A stretch of 56,249 nucleotides of DNA, from the NCBI GenBank assembly GCA_002104905.1, contig MCFE01000581.1, forward strand, positions 1 to 56,249. The letters are read 5' to 3'. Shown in pieces: positions 1 through 11,028 of this stretch (its first letter is position 1; each line of letters starts with the position of its first letter). A program made the translations under genes and the position numbers. The DNA is from Basidiobolus meristosporus CBS 931.73 (lineage: Eukaryota > Basidiobolomycota > Basidiobolomycetes > Basidiobolales > Basidiobolaceae). The notes beneath the pieces were generated by a model. The model was not told the DNA's origin. It was given only the letters and a program-made list of their open reading frames with translations, and ran no database searches.

Positions 1-934
1 TATGGTCGGATCTTCAACGATATCGACCCATCCAGTGGCCAATCACGTTCCCAATGATCAGAGCGGGTTTCTTCCAGAGTAGGATGATCCGGATGATCCA
101 GTCCAGGCATCTCAGGTGCTTGGCGCTAGTGGTGGGTCTTGGCGAAGTGGTGCGGTTTACTGGGGGATGGACCGGTGAGGTTTGGTGACACGTACGTGGG
201 CTAGGAATCAGTCGAACCATCTTGAGCCTCCAGGGTACCTGGACCGTCTAACCTGCTATGGCGGAGCTAGTTTTGAGCGAGTGCCACATACTCGCTGATT
301 GATGCCGGCCAGAACCAATCTACCAAGCGGCATGACGTCGGAAAAATCCCCCGCCAAGGCACTGGCCTTGCTGCCCGCTTCCACCACCATTCGCCCTGCA
401 TAGTCCCGGGGTTCCCGGTTGTCTAATCCCGCTCCCGCACTGCTCTGTCTCACCACCTCCGCAGATCCCCGTATCCCGCATCGAACTGCAAGTACGCCGC
501 CACCTATGTCCACACTGTGTCTCCTGGTTTGGCCCCAACCCTGTCTCTGATCCTTTCCACGGTGATGGCTGCGTAGACAACCACATGCCAAGTGGAATCT
601 CCAATCCATTGCTAGATAAGTCCATCTCTGAGACCATCTCGACCACCCATGTACTCCCCCTACCCGCTTGGGGTGGTGGAGGCACCCCGGTTCTTCTTCT
701 TCTTGTTCCCTGGGTGCTAGGTGGGTGCTTGGCTGGGTGACAAGCCTGATGGTTTGGTACGCCAAGAATCCCACCTGGTGTGTAAGATGCACCCAGCATC
801 ATGCACCAGATAGTCCTGGAAATTCAGGTGTAGTGAGGTCTCATTGATCCTGGTGGAGTCAGTGATTGGCATCAGTTAGACACCAACCTCACCTTCAGCC
901 TTACATGATGTAAAGCAGGGATGCATGGGGGGGA
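1..934. other. GC- and CpG-rich unassigned block
   Basis: This block is visibly richer in G, C and CpG than the rest of the window; the first 60 bases alone contain four CpG. The minus strand is open in two overlapping frames (256-792 and 320-802), but both are Pro/Gly/Arg/Ser-rich with no recognisable domain, and such frames arise easily in GC-rich DNA. On plus, about 190-298 reads as a plausible coding fragment ending in a stop, also unidentified. A purine run with seven G at about 917-933 is followed by TGTCA, which would suit the polypurine tract and LTR start of a Ty3/gypsy element in plus orientation, but no pol motif is visible upstream. I do not assign a function. Confidence 0.35.
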
Positions 935-1099
935 CTGTCAACTCCAAGCCTAAAACCTGTATTGATGGTGCATCATGTGGCTCCACTGGCTGATCTCTAT
1001 GTTATGTAGTATTGATTTGAAATTTGGCTGGCAGGTGGTTGATTCTCTGCCTGGATTGGTGCTCCAGAGGTTGTATTCCTAGCCTCTCACCCTGTGATG

Positions 1100-1449
1100 T
1101 GTTTTAAAAATTTGTAATTCCACCTGGATATTCACCTAACTTAGTCACTTGGATCATTGCCTACAAATCTTAGAGAATACTGACCAAATTTCTTGTTGGG
1201 ATTTACTTGGATTACTTTCACAAAAATATCAGGTACCTGGAATGTGAAAATTCTCAAAGTTATCTAAGCAGCCCCAAACCTTGTACACATGTTATTGGGA
1301 CCTTCCTAAGCATATTCTGTGTGGTTTTCTTGCCAAGACCATGTAAAAGTATAAATACTGCTCTTACACTCAATAAATTGTTATGTGAAAACCACATAAC
1401 CTACTTATTCTCCCAATCACTTCCAATATGTCCAAAACTCTTACAAAAA
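1100..1449 (+). repeat. 5' LTR of copia element A (family 1)
   Basis: This LTR of about 350 bp matches the LTRs at 3790-4136, 5850-6197 and 52791-53138, all in the opposite orientation, and the solo LTR at 2491-2832. Family termini are TGTTG...CAACA; in this copy they have decayed to TGTTT...CAAAA. It carries a TATA-like box (GTATAAATACT, about 1349-1359) and a polyadenylation-like AATAAA about 20 bases further on, the usual U3-R-U5 layout. It is followed directly by the primer-binding site and gag. Confidence 0.85.
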
Positions 1450-1461
1450 GTTATGAGCCCC
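1450..1461 (+). other. Primer-binding site, initiator tRNA-Met anticodon-arm type
   Basis: GTTATGAGCCCC lies directly after the 5' LTR. Eleven of its bases are complementary to the anticodon arm of eukaryotic initiator tRNA-Met (GGGCUCAUAAC), not to the 3' CCA end. This is the half-tRNA priming arrangement known from Drosophila copia and related Pseudoviridae. The copia family 2 element has the core TATGAGCCCC at the equivalent position (35893-35902, minus strand). Confidence 0.7.
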
Positions 1462-1477
1462 AATCTGTCACTCTGCA

Positions 1478-2490
1478 ATGTTTATAACTGCAACTACTGG
1501 AACCTTTCCCTCTGCTGAAAAGTTGGATGGACCCAAATACCAAGTCTGGAAGGTGAAGATGAAGATATGGCTACAGGAAAGAGGCCTTTGGGATATTGTT
1601 ATGAGAGAAGAATGCCCACCTAAACACACTGGAGAAGAAGCCTTAAAATATCAGAAGAAAGAGCAAAGTGCCATCAATGGCATTTGTCTTAATGCTAAAG
1701 ACACATTGCTAATTCAAAGATCACAAGTAGAAACAGCAAAGAATACTTACAAGGCCTTAGAAGACACCTACCGATCATGTTCAGCTGCTAAGACAATGCA
1801 TCTTAGACAAAAATTCTCTACTGCAAATATGCTCCCAGCAGCAGAAATGAAAAATTTACTAATAGATCTACCCCTCTGGTTGATGAGATGGAATGCCTGA
1901 ATGTAAAACTACTAATGAAGCTGTGGTAGTTACCCTTTTGAATAGACTCATAGATGCACTTTGGGGCCTTGTAGTGGCTCCAGAATATAAAACTGAAGAT
2001 TTGACCTTAGATTACCTATATAGAAGGCTCCTGGATGGGGAATTAAGAAAATCAAGTGCTAAAAAGAAGGAAGAAGAAAATACTTTAATAAGTAACAATA
2101 ACCACCAACAAAGGTACTCAAGAACCTTGAAAGGCAGCAGCAACCTGTTTTGCAGCTACTACAAAAGGAAAGTACAAACATTAGACCATTACCTCAAAAA
2201 GAGAGATAATCAGCAACAAAAGCCTGAATATGGAAATGCTGCAACAACTGAAGATAGACTATTCATATCTGCACTAAGTGAGACTACCAACAAGGACTCT
2301 CAGATATGGTATATTGACTCTGGAGCATCTGAACACTTTACACACCATAAAGAACTTTTCAGCCAATATTGAGAAATTGTAATCAAGAGGGTTTTCATGG
2401 GTAAAAATAGAACACCGGATGTAGTTGGAGAAGTAATTCTCCAAGTAAGCCTCACAAGCAGTGAAGTATGTCACACACTCACCTTCAAAG
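1478..2490 (+). pseudogene. Copia A gag and protease start, frameshifted
   Basis: This is the Gag and protease start of a Ty1/copia polyprotein. The first segment (1478-1897) opens near the PBS and contains the hallmark gag start LDGPKYQVWKVKMKIWLQE (UBN2/DUF4219-like). A frameshift near 1890 moves to a second frame (1893-2369), which has the gag C-terminus, a decayed CCHC knuckle in which only part of the Cys/His set remains (around CSYYKRK), and the aspartic protease motif WYIDSGASEHFTHH. That frame stops at 2370-2372, a further lesion inside the protease. Sequence resembling protease continues to 2490, where a solo LTR interrupts it. Not functional as it stands. Confidence 0.85.
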
Positions 2491-2832
2491 TGTTGCAATT
2501 TTCTGAGGAGTATTGGAAGTGGTGTAGAGAACCAGAGGATTTACAAATAATTCACTTTTAAATGTATTGATCAAAATTATGGTATTTGTACTTTTGATAA
2601 AGTAGAGCAGACAGAAGTGTAGGGTTTGTTAAGGAAGGCTCCAAGAGTATGTGTGCAAAGTGTGGGGTCCTTTGGATGACTTTGAGAAAAATATAATATG
2701 GGTATCTTATATTTTAGTGAAAATATTCTAAGTAAATCCCAACAAGAAATTCGGTCAGGACAGAATGCCAATCAAAGATCTATGTAACTAAGTTAGCATG
2801 AATATTTAGGTGACAACTCAATAATTACAACC
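2491..2832 (-). mobile_element. Solo LTR (copia family 1) nested in copia A
   Basis: About 342 bp are alignable throughout to the minus-oriented LTR at 5850-6197 but strongly diverged. It starts TGTTG and ends in a decayed ACAACC. It is flanked by the same five bases, CAAAG, at 2486-2490 and 2833-2837. The protease/pre-integrase reading of copia A runs into the left side (LTFK) and resumes on the right side (EECHVPAIAKN) in register. No internal element sequence is present, so this is a solo LTR left by LTR-LTR recombination after insertion. Confidence 0.85.
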
Positions 2833-2837
2833 CAAAG

Positions 2838-3646
2838 AAGAATGCCATGTACCAGCTATAGCTAAGAACATACATCTGTAAGTAAGGTCACTGCAGAAGG
2901 ACTCAGTTTCAGTTTGACAATTCTGGAAACAGGATAACTGTTGAAAATGGTGCTCATATTGCTCTGGGTATCAGTGATCAGCATCTGTGCAGGCTGACTT
3001 ATATTCCATCATATCTGGAAGCCAATAAAAGTAATTTAAACAAAGTAACACCAATGCTTTGGCACAGGAGGTTTGGACATAACAATTTTGATTATTTGTA
3101 AAAAATGATCATAGATCAGCTAATTTCTGGAGTAAAAACTGATCCACTGGCTAATTTGGAGCACTGTGAAGCCTGCATATATGGGAAACAAGCCATACAA
3201 CTGTTCAAGAGCTCTGGGTTAATCAAAAGTAAGAAAACATTACATCAAATTCACTCAGATCTGTGCAGACCTAAGCAAGATTTATCCTTAAGTGGGATGA
3301 ACTATTCAATCACTTTTATAGATGATTATACAAGATACACATGGGTTTACTTCATGGAAAGAAAGAAAGAAGCTATGTCTAAGCTGAGGGAGTCTAAAGC
3401 CATGGTGGAGAGAAAAATTGATGAAAAAATCAAGAAAATGAACACTGACAATAGTGAAGAATATACCTCAAATCTCTTCACCCACTTGTGGAAGATTTAT
3501 GGGATGAGACAAGAGACTACTGTACCATACTACCCACAGCAAAATGAAGTATCAGAGCATTCTAACAGATCAATAATTGATATGGCAAGGTCTATAATCC
3601 AAGATCAAAAATTATCCCATAATTTTTGGGCAGAATCAGTTGGTAT
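2838..3646 (+). pseudogene. Copia A pre-integrase and integrase, 3'-truncated
   Basis: This resumes copia A pol after the solo LTR. It contains the GAG_pre-integrase region with the zinc-binding pattern LWHRRFGH...EHCEAC, broken by a stop near 3100, then the integrase core (open from 3105). The three catalytic acids are visible in HSDLC, NTDNSEEY and the degraded QNEVSEHSNR, which corresponds to QNGVAEHANR in copia C. The frame is cut at FWAESVGI, where sequence of a gypsy-type LTR takes over at 3647. Reverse transcriptase and RNase H are absent. The element is dead. Confidence 0.88.
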
Positions 3647-3789
3647 TGTGATCATCACATGACATCCCTGGTCTATGATGATCAAGCCAAATCAAGTTGG
3701 TGAAGATATCCCAATTCCTGCCAGAGCATTCTACTACATTCTAGCAACTTCTTGAGAGCTCCAGGTCAGTATTACACAATGGCACATTC
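3647..3789 (+). repeat. Fragment of Ty3/gypsy-type LTR
   Basis: About 143 bp starting TGTGATCATCACATGACATC align with the first ~145 bases of the LTR at 10501 (TGTCATGATCACACATCACC), including the shared block around CATTCTAGCAACTT. It abuts the truncated copia A integrase on the left. On the right it is cut by the copia B LTR at the shared bases CATTC|TGTTG, so copia B probably integrated into this LTR. Confidence 0.65.
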
Positions 3790-4136
3790 TGTTGTATGAA
3801 TCTTGGAGATATGGAAGTGATTGGGAGAACAAGTAGATTATGTGTTTTTCACTTGATGATTCATTAAATGTAAAAGTAGTATGTATACTTGTACCTGGTA
3901 TTGGCATAAAAATCCCATAGAATTTGTTTAGGATGGTCCCAAGAACATATGTACAAATGTTGGGGCTCTTTGGACAACTCAGAATGTTTTCACCAAAACT
4001 TCAGGTACTGCAACATGAGAATTCTCAAAGTAAATCCCAATCAGGAATTTGGTCAGTATACTCTGAGATTTGTAGGTGATGCCTTAAGTGACTAATTTAG
4101 GTGAAAATATAGGTGAAATTACAAATTTTTTCAACA
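3790..4136 (-). repeat. 3' LTR of copia element B (family 1)
   Basis: About 347 bp, TGTTG...CAACA, read as the complement of the family-1 LTR. The internal side (4137-4147) is a purine-rich strand on minus (TTGAGTGGGAG), as expected for the polypurine tract before a 3' LTR. The polyprotein of copia B ends just inside this boundary. Confidence 0.85.
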
Positions 4137-4147
4137 CTCCCACTCAA

Positions 4148-5571
4148 CTAAGTGCTCATACTGACTAGTCCTAATTGTGACCTAGGATATTTAAATTTGT
4201 CTCCAACTAATAGGCTAATAAATATGTCTGTAATCATTTCATCTGTAGAACAGTAAACTAGGTTAACTAAGTTACTCTCTATAGCTTCAAGTATGAAATG
4301 ATATCTAATATATAGGTGCTTGGTTCCAGCATGAAAAGTTGGATTTCTACCACATTGCCTGTTTGTAGCTTCACAGGCTGCCATATACTCTGCCTCTGTG
4401 GTGGAAAGTGCTCAGGTTGGCTGCTTTCTTGAATTCCATGAAATTGCACCTTTACAGTAACAAAAGGTGTATCCTGTAATGGATCTTCTGTCTTCTAAAT
4501 GTCATTCCCAATCACCATCAGAGTATCCCACAAGATCCTGTTCTGATCCCTATAGGTGCAACTTAAGCTGATATCAACAGCTCTTTTTAGGTATCTGAAA
4601 ATCAGCTTAACTGCTACATTTTGACCAGATCCATAATTTGGATTATGCTGGCTGACAGCTCCCACTGAATATGAGATATCTGGACATGTTCCAAGCATAA
4701 AATACATCTAACAGCCAAACATAGACTGGTAAGGGAATTCTGAGCTTTCAGATGGCACCAAGCTCACTTGATATGGTGGAGTTTTGACAAAGTTGAGGTT
4801 AGTCTCCACTGGGGTAGCTGCCAGTTTACTGTCATCCATTTGGTACTTCTTATATACTTTATGAGTAAAATTAGATGGGCTTAGGGTAATAGTTAAGGTA
4901 TTTCTGTCTATGGAGAACTTTATCCCTAAGTGGTCACTGAGCTCTCCTAGATTGGACATCCTGAACTCCTTAGATAAGCTGTAATTGCTCCCTGCTAATG
5001 TTTCTTGGCTATTGGTAGTTATAATTAGAGCATCCACATAGAGTGCTTATAGAACTAGGTTTGGCCTATCTGGCTTACAGTGGATAGTAAAGTCAGCAGT
5101 ACTCCTTTAGAAACTCAAAAATTCCAAATATGAATCTATCTTGCACTTTCAGGCAAATGGTGATTGTTTGCAACTGTATAGAGATTTTTAAGCTTGCAGA
5201 CAAAATGGGGGTTATCTTGGTCAACAGACCTGTCAGGCTAGTTCATGTAGATGTCTTCAAGATGTTCTCCATTCAAGATGTTGATTTTATATCCATATAA
5301 TGAATAAATAACTTAAATTTAGCTACAATAGCTAATATTAGTCTGATGGAAAAAACTTGGCTACTGGTGCAAATGTCTCAGTATAGTCAAGTCCTTTTGT
5401 CTGAGAATATCCTTTGGCCACAAGTCTTACTTTGTATCTTTCAATTGTACCATTAGCCTAATATGTGGTCTTGAAGATCCATCTGCATCTAATTGATTTT
5501 TGATTGATTGTTAATCTGACCAAGTCCCAAGTCTGATATTCCATTAGGGCCTGATACTCCTCAGTCACCCT
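4148..5571 (-). pseudogene. Copia B reverse transcriptase and RNase H, decayed
   Basis: This is the C-terminal half of a copia polyprotein. From the high-coordinate side it reads RT fingers ([17 protein letters not shown], near 5380-5450), the RT palm where the expected YVDD is altered, the RT C-terminus (4708-5037, SIDRNTLTITLS), the connection (4495-4707, GTCPDISYSVGAVSQHN) and RNase H (4148-4384). Compared with copia C, RNase H has lost about 36 residues: MAACEATN joins almost directly to GRNPTFHAGTKH, which removes the LQDNQ catalytic segment. Many stops and frameshifts separate the blocks. Gag, protease and integrase are missing; sequence changes abruptly into transposon T1 at about 5572. 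Confidence 0.88.
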
Positions 5572-5849
5572 ATGGGAAATAATTGTGATGATCCTGTTAA
5601 AAGGCTGTCACAAATTTAAGGTCCCATGACCAAGATGTATTGATTCCATCAGGATACTGCAAAGACTGTCAAATAGAAATGCACCCCAGATTTCACAAGA
5701 AACTTGGTCAAAAATTTTCATCACAACAATACATAAGTGGCTTTTGATTGGTTCTACACCAATTCTCTCACTTTCTAATATTGGACACTAAATCACCTCC
5801 TACATTTTTGAACTTTGATTGGCTATTGACTCTTTTTCACACTCCATAC
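5572..5849 (-). mobile_element. Terminal region of transposon unit T1
   Basis: Here sequence shared with 28262-28560 and 48068-48360 begins, just after copia B. All three copies open with a near-identical stretch (C-Y-CTATG-R-GAAAT, then TGATGATCCTGT, AAAAGG and TCACA). They contain the same AGTGGCTTTTGATTGGTT block about 160-190 bases in and a second GATTGGCTATTG block further on. The three copies have unrelated left flanks, so this common start probably marks a real transposon terminus. No coding is recognised in this segment. Confidence 0.65.
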
Positions 5850-6197
5850 TGTTGTAAGAGTCTTGGAGATATTGGAAGTGATTTGGAGAACAAGTAGATT
5901 ATGTGGTTTTCACTTAATGATTTATTGAATATAAAAGTAGTATTTATACTTTTACATGGTCTTAGCATTACAAACACATAGAATAGGTTAAGGAAGGTCC
6001 CAAAAACATGTGTGCAAAGTCTGGGGCTGTTTGGACAACTTTGAGAATTTTCATGTTCTGGGTACCTGGTATTTTGGTGAAAATATTCCAAGTAAATCCC
6101 AACAAGGAATTTGGTCAGTATTCTCTAGACTTAAAGGTAATGATCTAAGTGACTAAGTTAGGTGAATATTTAGGTGGAAATACAAATTTTTACAGCA
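5850..6197 (-). mobile_element. Solo LTR (copia family 1) in T1
   Basis: A 348-bp LTR, TGTTG...CAGCA, with no internal element sequence. The flanks are CATAC (5845-5849) and CTTAC (6198-6202), a five-base duplication with one mismatch. The uninterrupted T3 copy reads CACTCCTTACTTCC at the same point, which gives the pre-insertion sequence. It has the GTATAAATAC TATA-like box and a polyadenylation-like signal on the minus strand. Confidence 0.88.
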
Positions 6198-7680
6198 CTT
6201 ACTTCCTGACTTAACCATTTCTCTTGTTTTCATGCATGCCAAAAGATTATTTCTGTTGAAACTTCAGTTGTATCTCAACTGCTAGTTATATTGACCTATA
6301 GAAGTCCTTATACCCTACACTAACACCAGGCCCAACCCCACACTGTACAAGTAGCTTCATTAAAATCCACCACTTAATAAGTATTTCTGCTGTCACACTA
6401 TGTTTCCATGACTTTGGTGAGAACCCTATGGCTTAATGCCACTGTTAATTCACTGGTTCCATACATCCTGGTCTTCAGCCAGCACTGCAAGGTCTAGCAC
6501 CTCATTTGCCAGTCTTTGCAATAAATCCTGGCATTACTCAAGTGCATTTTCTTGGGTACTGCTCTTGAAGAGGTGCTGCAACCTCTTGATATGCCTATTG
6601 ATGTTCCAAGATTCCACTGAAGGCATTGTTGTATTCTTTGAGTTCTTGACATTGTTACCTTGTCTGTAAGTTGGACCACCACTCTGTCAACAATGGAGGA
6701 TGTTGAGGCTGTGGTAGATAAATTGCCTTTCTCTGCTAAATCATCTACCTCTCTGCAGTGTAGTTCAACTGGATACACTTCCAACACTTGCAAGAACTGC
6801 TGTTTTCTTGTTGGTAATTCTTCTTGGCTATGACAGGATTCAATCTGTAACTGATTTAAGGCATTAGTTGGCAAGAACTGCATCATTTCTCTGACACTCC
6901 CCTGTCTCTAGCTAAGGTAGACCTTTTTCCCTTTACCTTTTCATTTATCATTGACAGGTCATTCACTGCTACATTGTCTGAGTGCTTCTTGTATTGAGCT
7001 ACATTTTCTCCTCAATAAATGCTGCTCTGAGGCATCTGTTTTGGCCTGCTTGTCCCTTGCTGGCACACTACATGCAACCTGATGTTTCTTTCTGCAGGTT
7101 TTGAGCTCTCAGCTGTAGTTGTGGCTCCTGAGGTAGCCACTAGCTTTGGGCACTAACAGGTCCTTCACTGCTACTTTGACTGAGTGCTTCTTGAGTGAAA
7201 CCATGCTTTTTCCTTGATAAATGTCTTGCTGGTGAATCTGTAACTGCTTGCTTGTCCTTGTTGACACTTTTCCAGCCACCTGATCTCTCTTTGATGCTTG
7301 TTTAGAGCTTTTGGCCCTGCTTATAACAGGCTCTTAAGGAAGACGCTGGTCTTTAACCATTGCACCCTAGTTCTTCTCCCTTTGATAGTTACTGCTATTC
7401 TTGAGATACTTTCTTAGTACACGTATGTTGGCCCAAAATTTGCTTACTGGTTTGAATCCATGACAATGCTCATGGAACAAGTCATGTGCATTCTGCTTGG
7501 CCTTAAGTTCCTGATGGTATCATGGTATGCCAGCCTTAAGGTGATGATATGCTGAACTTCCTACAGCCTCTTGAATATTAGCCCACTCTTCATTATTGCA
7601 TACAATGGCTTTGGGGATCTTTAATGTCTTTTGATCTTTAGGCTTTGGTAACTTACAGCCAAGAGACTGTCCTGATTCCA
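6198..7680 (-). pseudogene. T1 accessory protein gene, N-terminally truncated
   Basis: This minus-strand relic is homologous to the accessory gene of T3 (48360-50463) and of T2. The open piece at 6494-6886 corresponds to the protein's C-terminal part. Toward 7680 the more conserved central block appears (HEHCHGFKPV and YLKNSSNYQ-like readings). Reading frames are broken repeatedly. At about 7680 sequence jumps straight into the Tnp2 transposase on plus, so the N-terminus, the shared promoter and the transposase start are deleted. Function by homology: second protein of a two-gene DNA transposon, possibly DNA-binding; inferred, not shown. Confidence 0.6.
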
Positions 7681-9348
7681 GCATGTGTTAATAGTTGCAT
7701 GGCATTTGCATCCAAAAATGCCACCATTGCAACATGTTCAAGTTGTTAAGTATCAACCGCCATTGAGGGAAAACATTGTTCACACTCCGGATATATTCCG
7801 GCTATACCCCATTTAAAGAAGCTCATGCAGTCCAACAAATATTGGAAAGCTATCAAGTACTGCACTCAGTATCAATCAAGTGCAAATATATCCAATATAT
7901 TTGATGGCAAACATTACAAACAGTTAAGAAACAAGGGCTGCTTTGAAGGTATGTATGGCCATGCCTTTGCCCTAGCACTTGAAGGATTCCATTGAACCAG
8001 TACTCTACCAGCAAATCCTGCTGGCCACTGATTCTCATCAACCTGAATCTGCCACCTATCTTGTGGCAACAGAGCAAAAATCTGATGATAGTCTCACTGG
8101 TATCTGGGCCTAAATAGCTGTCTAACCAGGATAGCTATCTGTTTCCATTGCTGGATGAGTTTTGTATGCTTTCCAGCAGAATAACAGTGAATGGCCATCA
8201 TGTCAAAGAGCATATTATCATCTGCATTGGAGATACACCAGCCATCAGCAAGATAGCTTGCTTTTCTGGGCACAATGGATGGTATTGCTGTTAAATGTGT
8301 GTGATACAGGGGATTTATTCCATAACTCACACACATTATTATTACACAAACACCAACACTAATAACATCATATACCCACAGAGAGAACATACAGAAGTTA
8401 GCATGCAATTGCAGAAAAGTTGGCAAGCTATAAGCCATTGGCCTGAATATGGAATCAATTGGAAACCAGGGGTAACTTCAAATAGAGCATATCTGTTGGA
8501 GCAAAAGCTTTCCACTGGGAGCAATGCATTTACTTTTCAACAATATCCCTATACTGGCAACTAAGTTGAACATGGGGCATGTCAAGCTAAATGAGCCCTT
8601 CAAGATACTGGAGAAATTTGACTGAATTGGCAAGATATTGCAGAGTATCTGCTACCCTAAGTACTTCTCATAGGCTCCAATCAATATTCATGTGTATATG
8701 CAACAATTCAAATGCAAAGACTGGATGAACTGGATATGTATTTATTCATGCAGCATTACAAAGTCATTCCTACCAAGAGTACATAGGAAGCATTGGAATT
8801 ATTTGTGGACATTGTAGAAATATTTATCCAGAAGCAGATCAGCAATGCCAACTTGACACAACCTCAGCTGTTGTGCAAGGAGTTTGTAACAAGACTTGAG
8901 TGGCTATACCACAAAGATAAAGCTGAACATGTAGATCTATGCTGCTACTGTATCCATTCCCTACTCAATCTTGCTTGGTGTGCAGAGAATATTGGGCCTT
9001 GCTTCACCTTTTGGGAGTTTCCTATGGAGCAGATGTCCAGGGAGATAGGAAGATGAGTCAAGTTACAGGTATTGCCATGCCCCAATCTCATCAAGAATAT
9101 TACCTTCAAGTCCATAATGGATGTGATGAGCTGGTACATGGAGGACAGCCAGGAAGAGTTGGCAAATATTGTGGACAGATGTAAGCATGGAGACACCTAT
9201 GCCAATGGAATTAAGAAGCTAAGCGGCCACAATACATGGGTAATCAGTTAAGTAGTGCAAAGTTGGGATGGGAGCAACAAGCAACTGACTTTTATTAGGA
9301 AAGCTGTACCAAAGGATGCCAGGTTTCTTGTGGTGACAAGCCAGCTTC
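7681..9348 (+). pseudogene. T1 Tnp2/Transposase_21-like transposase, decayed
   Basis: Cut-and-paste transposase relic of the CACTA-like Transposase_21 family. It aligns to T3 from about 51335 onward: CPNC-type region, the FDGKHYK block, the catalytic-type LDGF region, the NLPP motif (near 8050), the DTPAISK...FSGHNG block (about 8230-8290), HTHYYYTNTNT, and the FWEFPMEQM block (about 9010-9035). Individual open pieces are at 8295-8564 and 8793-9056. Stops and frameshifts occur throughout. The first part of the gene is missing because of the junction at 7680, and the 3' part is separated by a 1.08-kb insertion. Confidence 0.82.
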
Positions 9349-10430
9349 TGTTGAGTTGTATTATGATTAGTTTAGGGCTTTCTCTACAATGTGGAATCTA
9401 ATCAACAATATACAATAACTTCCAGTATGCTAGTACTGAAATAGTTTAATGAGAGTTTGATGTACCAATACAAGATATAAATTTCACTAATATCCTCAAT
9501 CTTAGGCTCAAAATAAACTGTAGACAGTGTTTCTCACTTGTACAGCAGTGTTCTGACCTTCTGTCAGCTATTAGGATTACTTACTGCAAAGTAACTTTTC
9601 CTTATTAGGAAGTCACTTTCCTTTCTGATATAATATTTTGTAATACAGAAAATCTGAGCTCTCCTTCAACCTAAAGTGGTGTGGTGTAGAAGTCTCTGAA
9701 GGGGTCTTTAGACCTAAAGGGCGTCTTTAGAGTAAAGAGGTTTTTTAGAGAGGACTTCTCTGACAGAAAAGTGGTAGTTTTCTTGTATAACTTAGATTGG
9801 ATTCTTGTGTGCCTTGTAGTCTCTTTACTCATGTAGTACCAATCAAAGTCAGAGTATTCAACAGTGCAAGTGATGCAGGGGAAGTTGTATAACATTCAAA
9901 CTTGTAATTATAGTATGGAGATTCTGGAAAGAAAGATCCTCTTTTATTTTTCAGTAGGGAAGTCATGTATAGGAAAATTCTGAGCAATCAAGGTTTTTGA
10001 ACAATTGCTCAGACAATACATGTGATACAAAGCTAATATTTGCCAGTTGTGCAGATCAGATATAGGTGCAGGGCTTGTGAGAATTTCATGTTACTTGCTT
10101 GGCTGGATCAAAAGTTACATGCAATCAAAGTCACCATAGTAATCATAGCAATAAAGGCATAGCATATAAGGTAATTGGACTCTTTTGATCATAACTCCTT
10201 ACATACTGCTTCAAATGCACTATAATTTGAAACATGTGTTGGCTACTGCATGTTCTGCATGGCAGATAATTCTTGGGTGGATTGCTTGCCAGGGTGTTGA
10301 GCTTTTGCTCTTCAAACTTGGATTTTCTTTATCTTTCATTTGTGTACTACAATAGCAAAAGCAAAATAAGGAAAGGAGTGCCATATTAGTTTTGGGATAT
10401 TGTAGTAATGGAATATTTTCCATTATCACA
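9349..10430. mobile_element. 1.08-kb insertion in T1, candidate large solo LTR
   Basis: The T1 transposase alignment breaks at 9348 and resumes at about 10431, where the sequence again matches T4 and T5 (AATTCACACAAACAAGAGCC). The inserted piece begins TGTTGAG and ends ATCACA, so it has TG...CA ends. It is bracketed by CTTC at 9345-9348 and 10431-10434 (or CTTCT if one base is shifted). No credible coding is seen; it is AT-rich with short T/A runs. Termini plus a 4-5 bp duplication and no coding suggest a solo LTR of a family not otherwise present here, or a non-autonomous element. Confidence 0.55.
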
Positions 10431-10500
10431 CTTCTACAACATTCAACACAGAATTCACACAAACAAGAGCCAGAGCACACCTGTAAGGGGGACTAGAATC
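10431..10500 (+). pseudogene. T1 transposase 3' fragment
   Basis: A short continuation of the T1 Tnp2 C-terminal region. It matches 15838-15902 in T5 and 43598-43663 in T4 (AATTCACACAAACAAGAGCC and GGGGGACTAGAATC). It is cut off at 10501 by a Ty3/gypsy LTR starting TGTCATGATC. The remaining C-terminal transposase sequence is not found after that LTR in this copy. Confidence 0.7.
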
Positions 10501-11028
10501 TGTCATGATCACACATCACCCCTGACCTCCAATTACAAAGCCAAATCAAGTCCGCAAAGAAATCCAAGTTCCTTCTAGAAAGTTCTACTATATTCTAGCA
10601 ACTTTTTGAAATCTCCAAGTTGCTTAACACAGCAGAACATTCTATGGAAGCTTCCCCTTGGAGTTCATGTAGTCCCTTACCCTATATGGAAATTACATGC
10701 CATATTGCCTGGTTATATGATCAGCCAACCCTTGACATATCCCCATGCAATGCTCTAGTTTGTTCTTTGGTTTATTTCTATCTTGGCACACTTATTGTGC
10801 CTCACCCTAGAGCCCTATCTATATTAGGCAATATCTGTTGGCATCCATATTGCCAAAGAGTACATATAGTCCTATCCCCCCTTATGTATTCCTCAGTCTG
10901 ATAAACACATGTCTTGAATAAACAGCCTTGCCTTGGAAATCTGCCTTGCCTTGATGATTGACTCATAAGTCCTTTCCTGGCCCTGCCTTGCCTAGCCCTA
11001 CTCTACAGCCTTGTGACTACACATAACA
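10501..11028 (+). repeat. Ty3/gypsy-type LTR (LTR-1)
   Basis: A block of about 528 bp running from TGTCATGATCACAC to CACATAACA, so with TGT...ACA ends. The start is shared with the fragment at 3647-3789. It is AT/CT-rich, with AATAAA (10917-10922) in a suitable position for a polyadenylation signal and a following CCTTGCC-rich stretch. Its right-hand neighbour is a leader-like sequence that recurs before the gag gene downstream. The exact 3' end is uncertain. Confidence 0.55.

Noticed and set aside
256-802. Two long overlapping minus-strand ORFs in the GC-rich block
   Set aside because: They overlap in different frames, are low-complexity Pro/Gly/Arg/Ser text and match no domain. GC-rich DNA gives such frames by chance.
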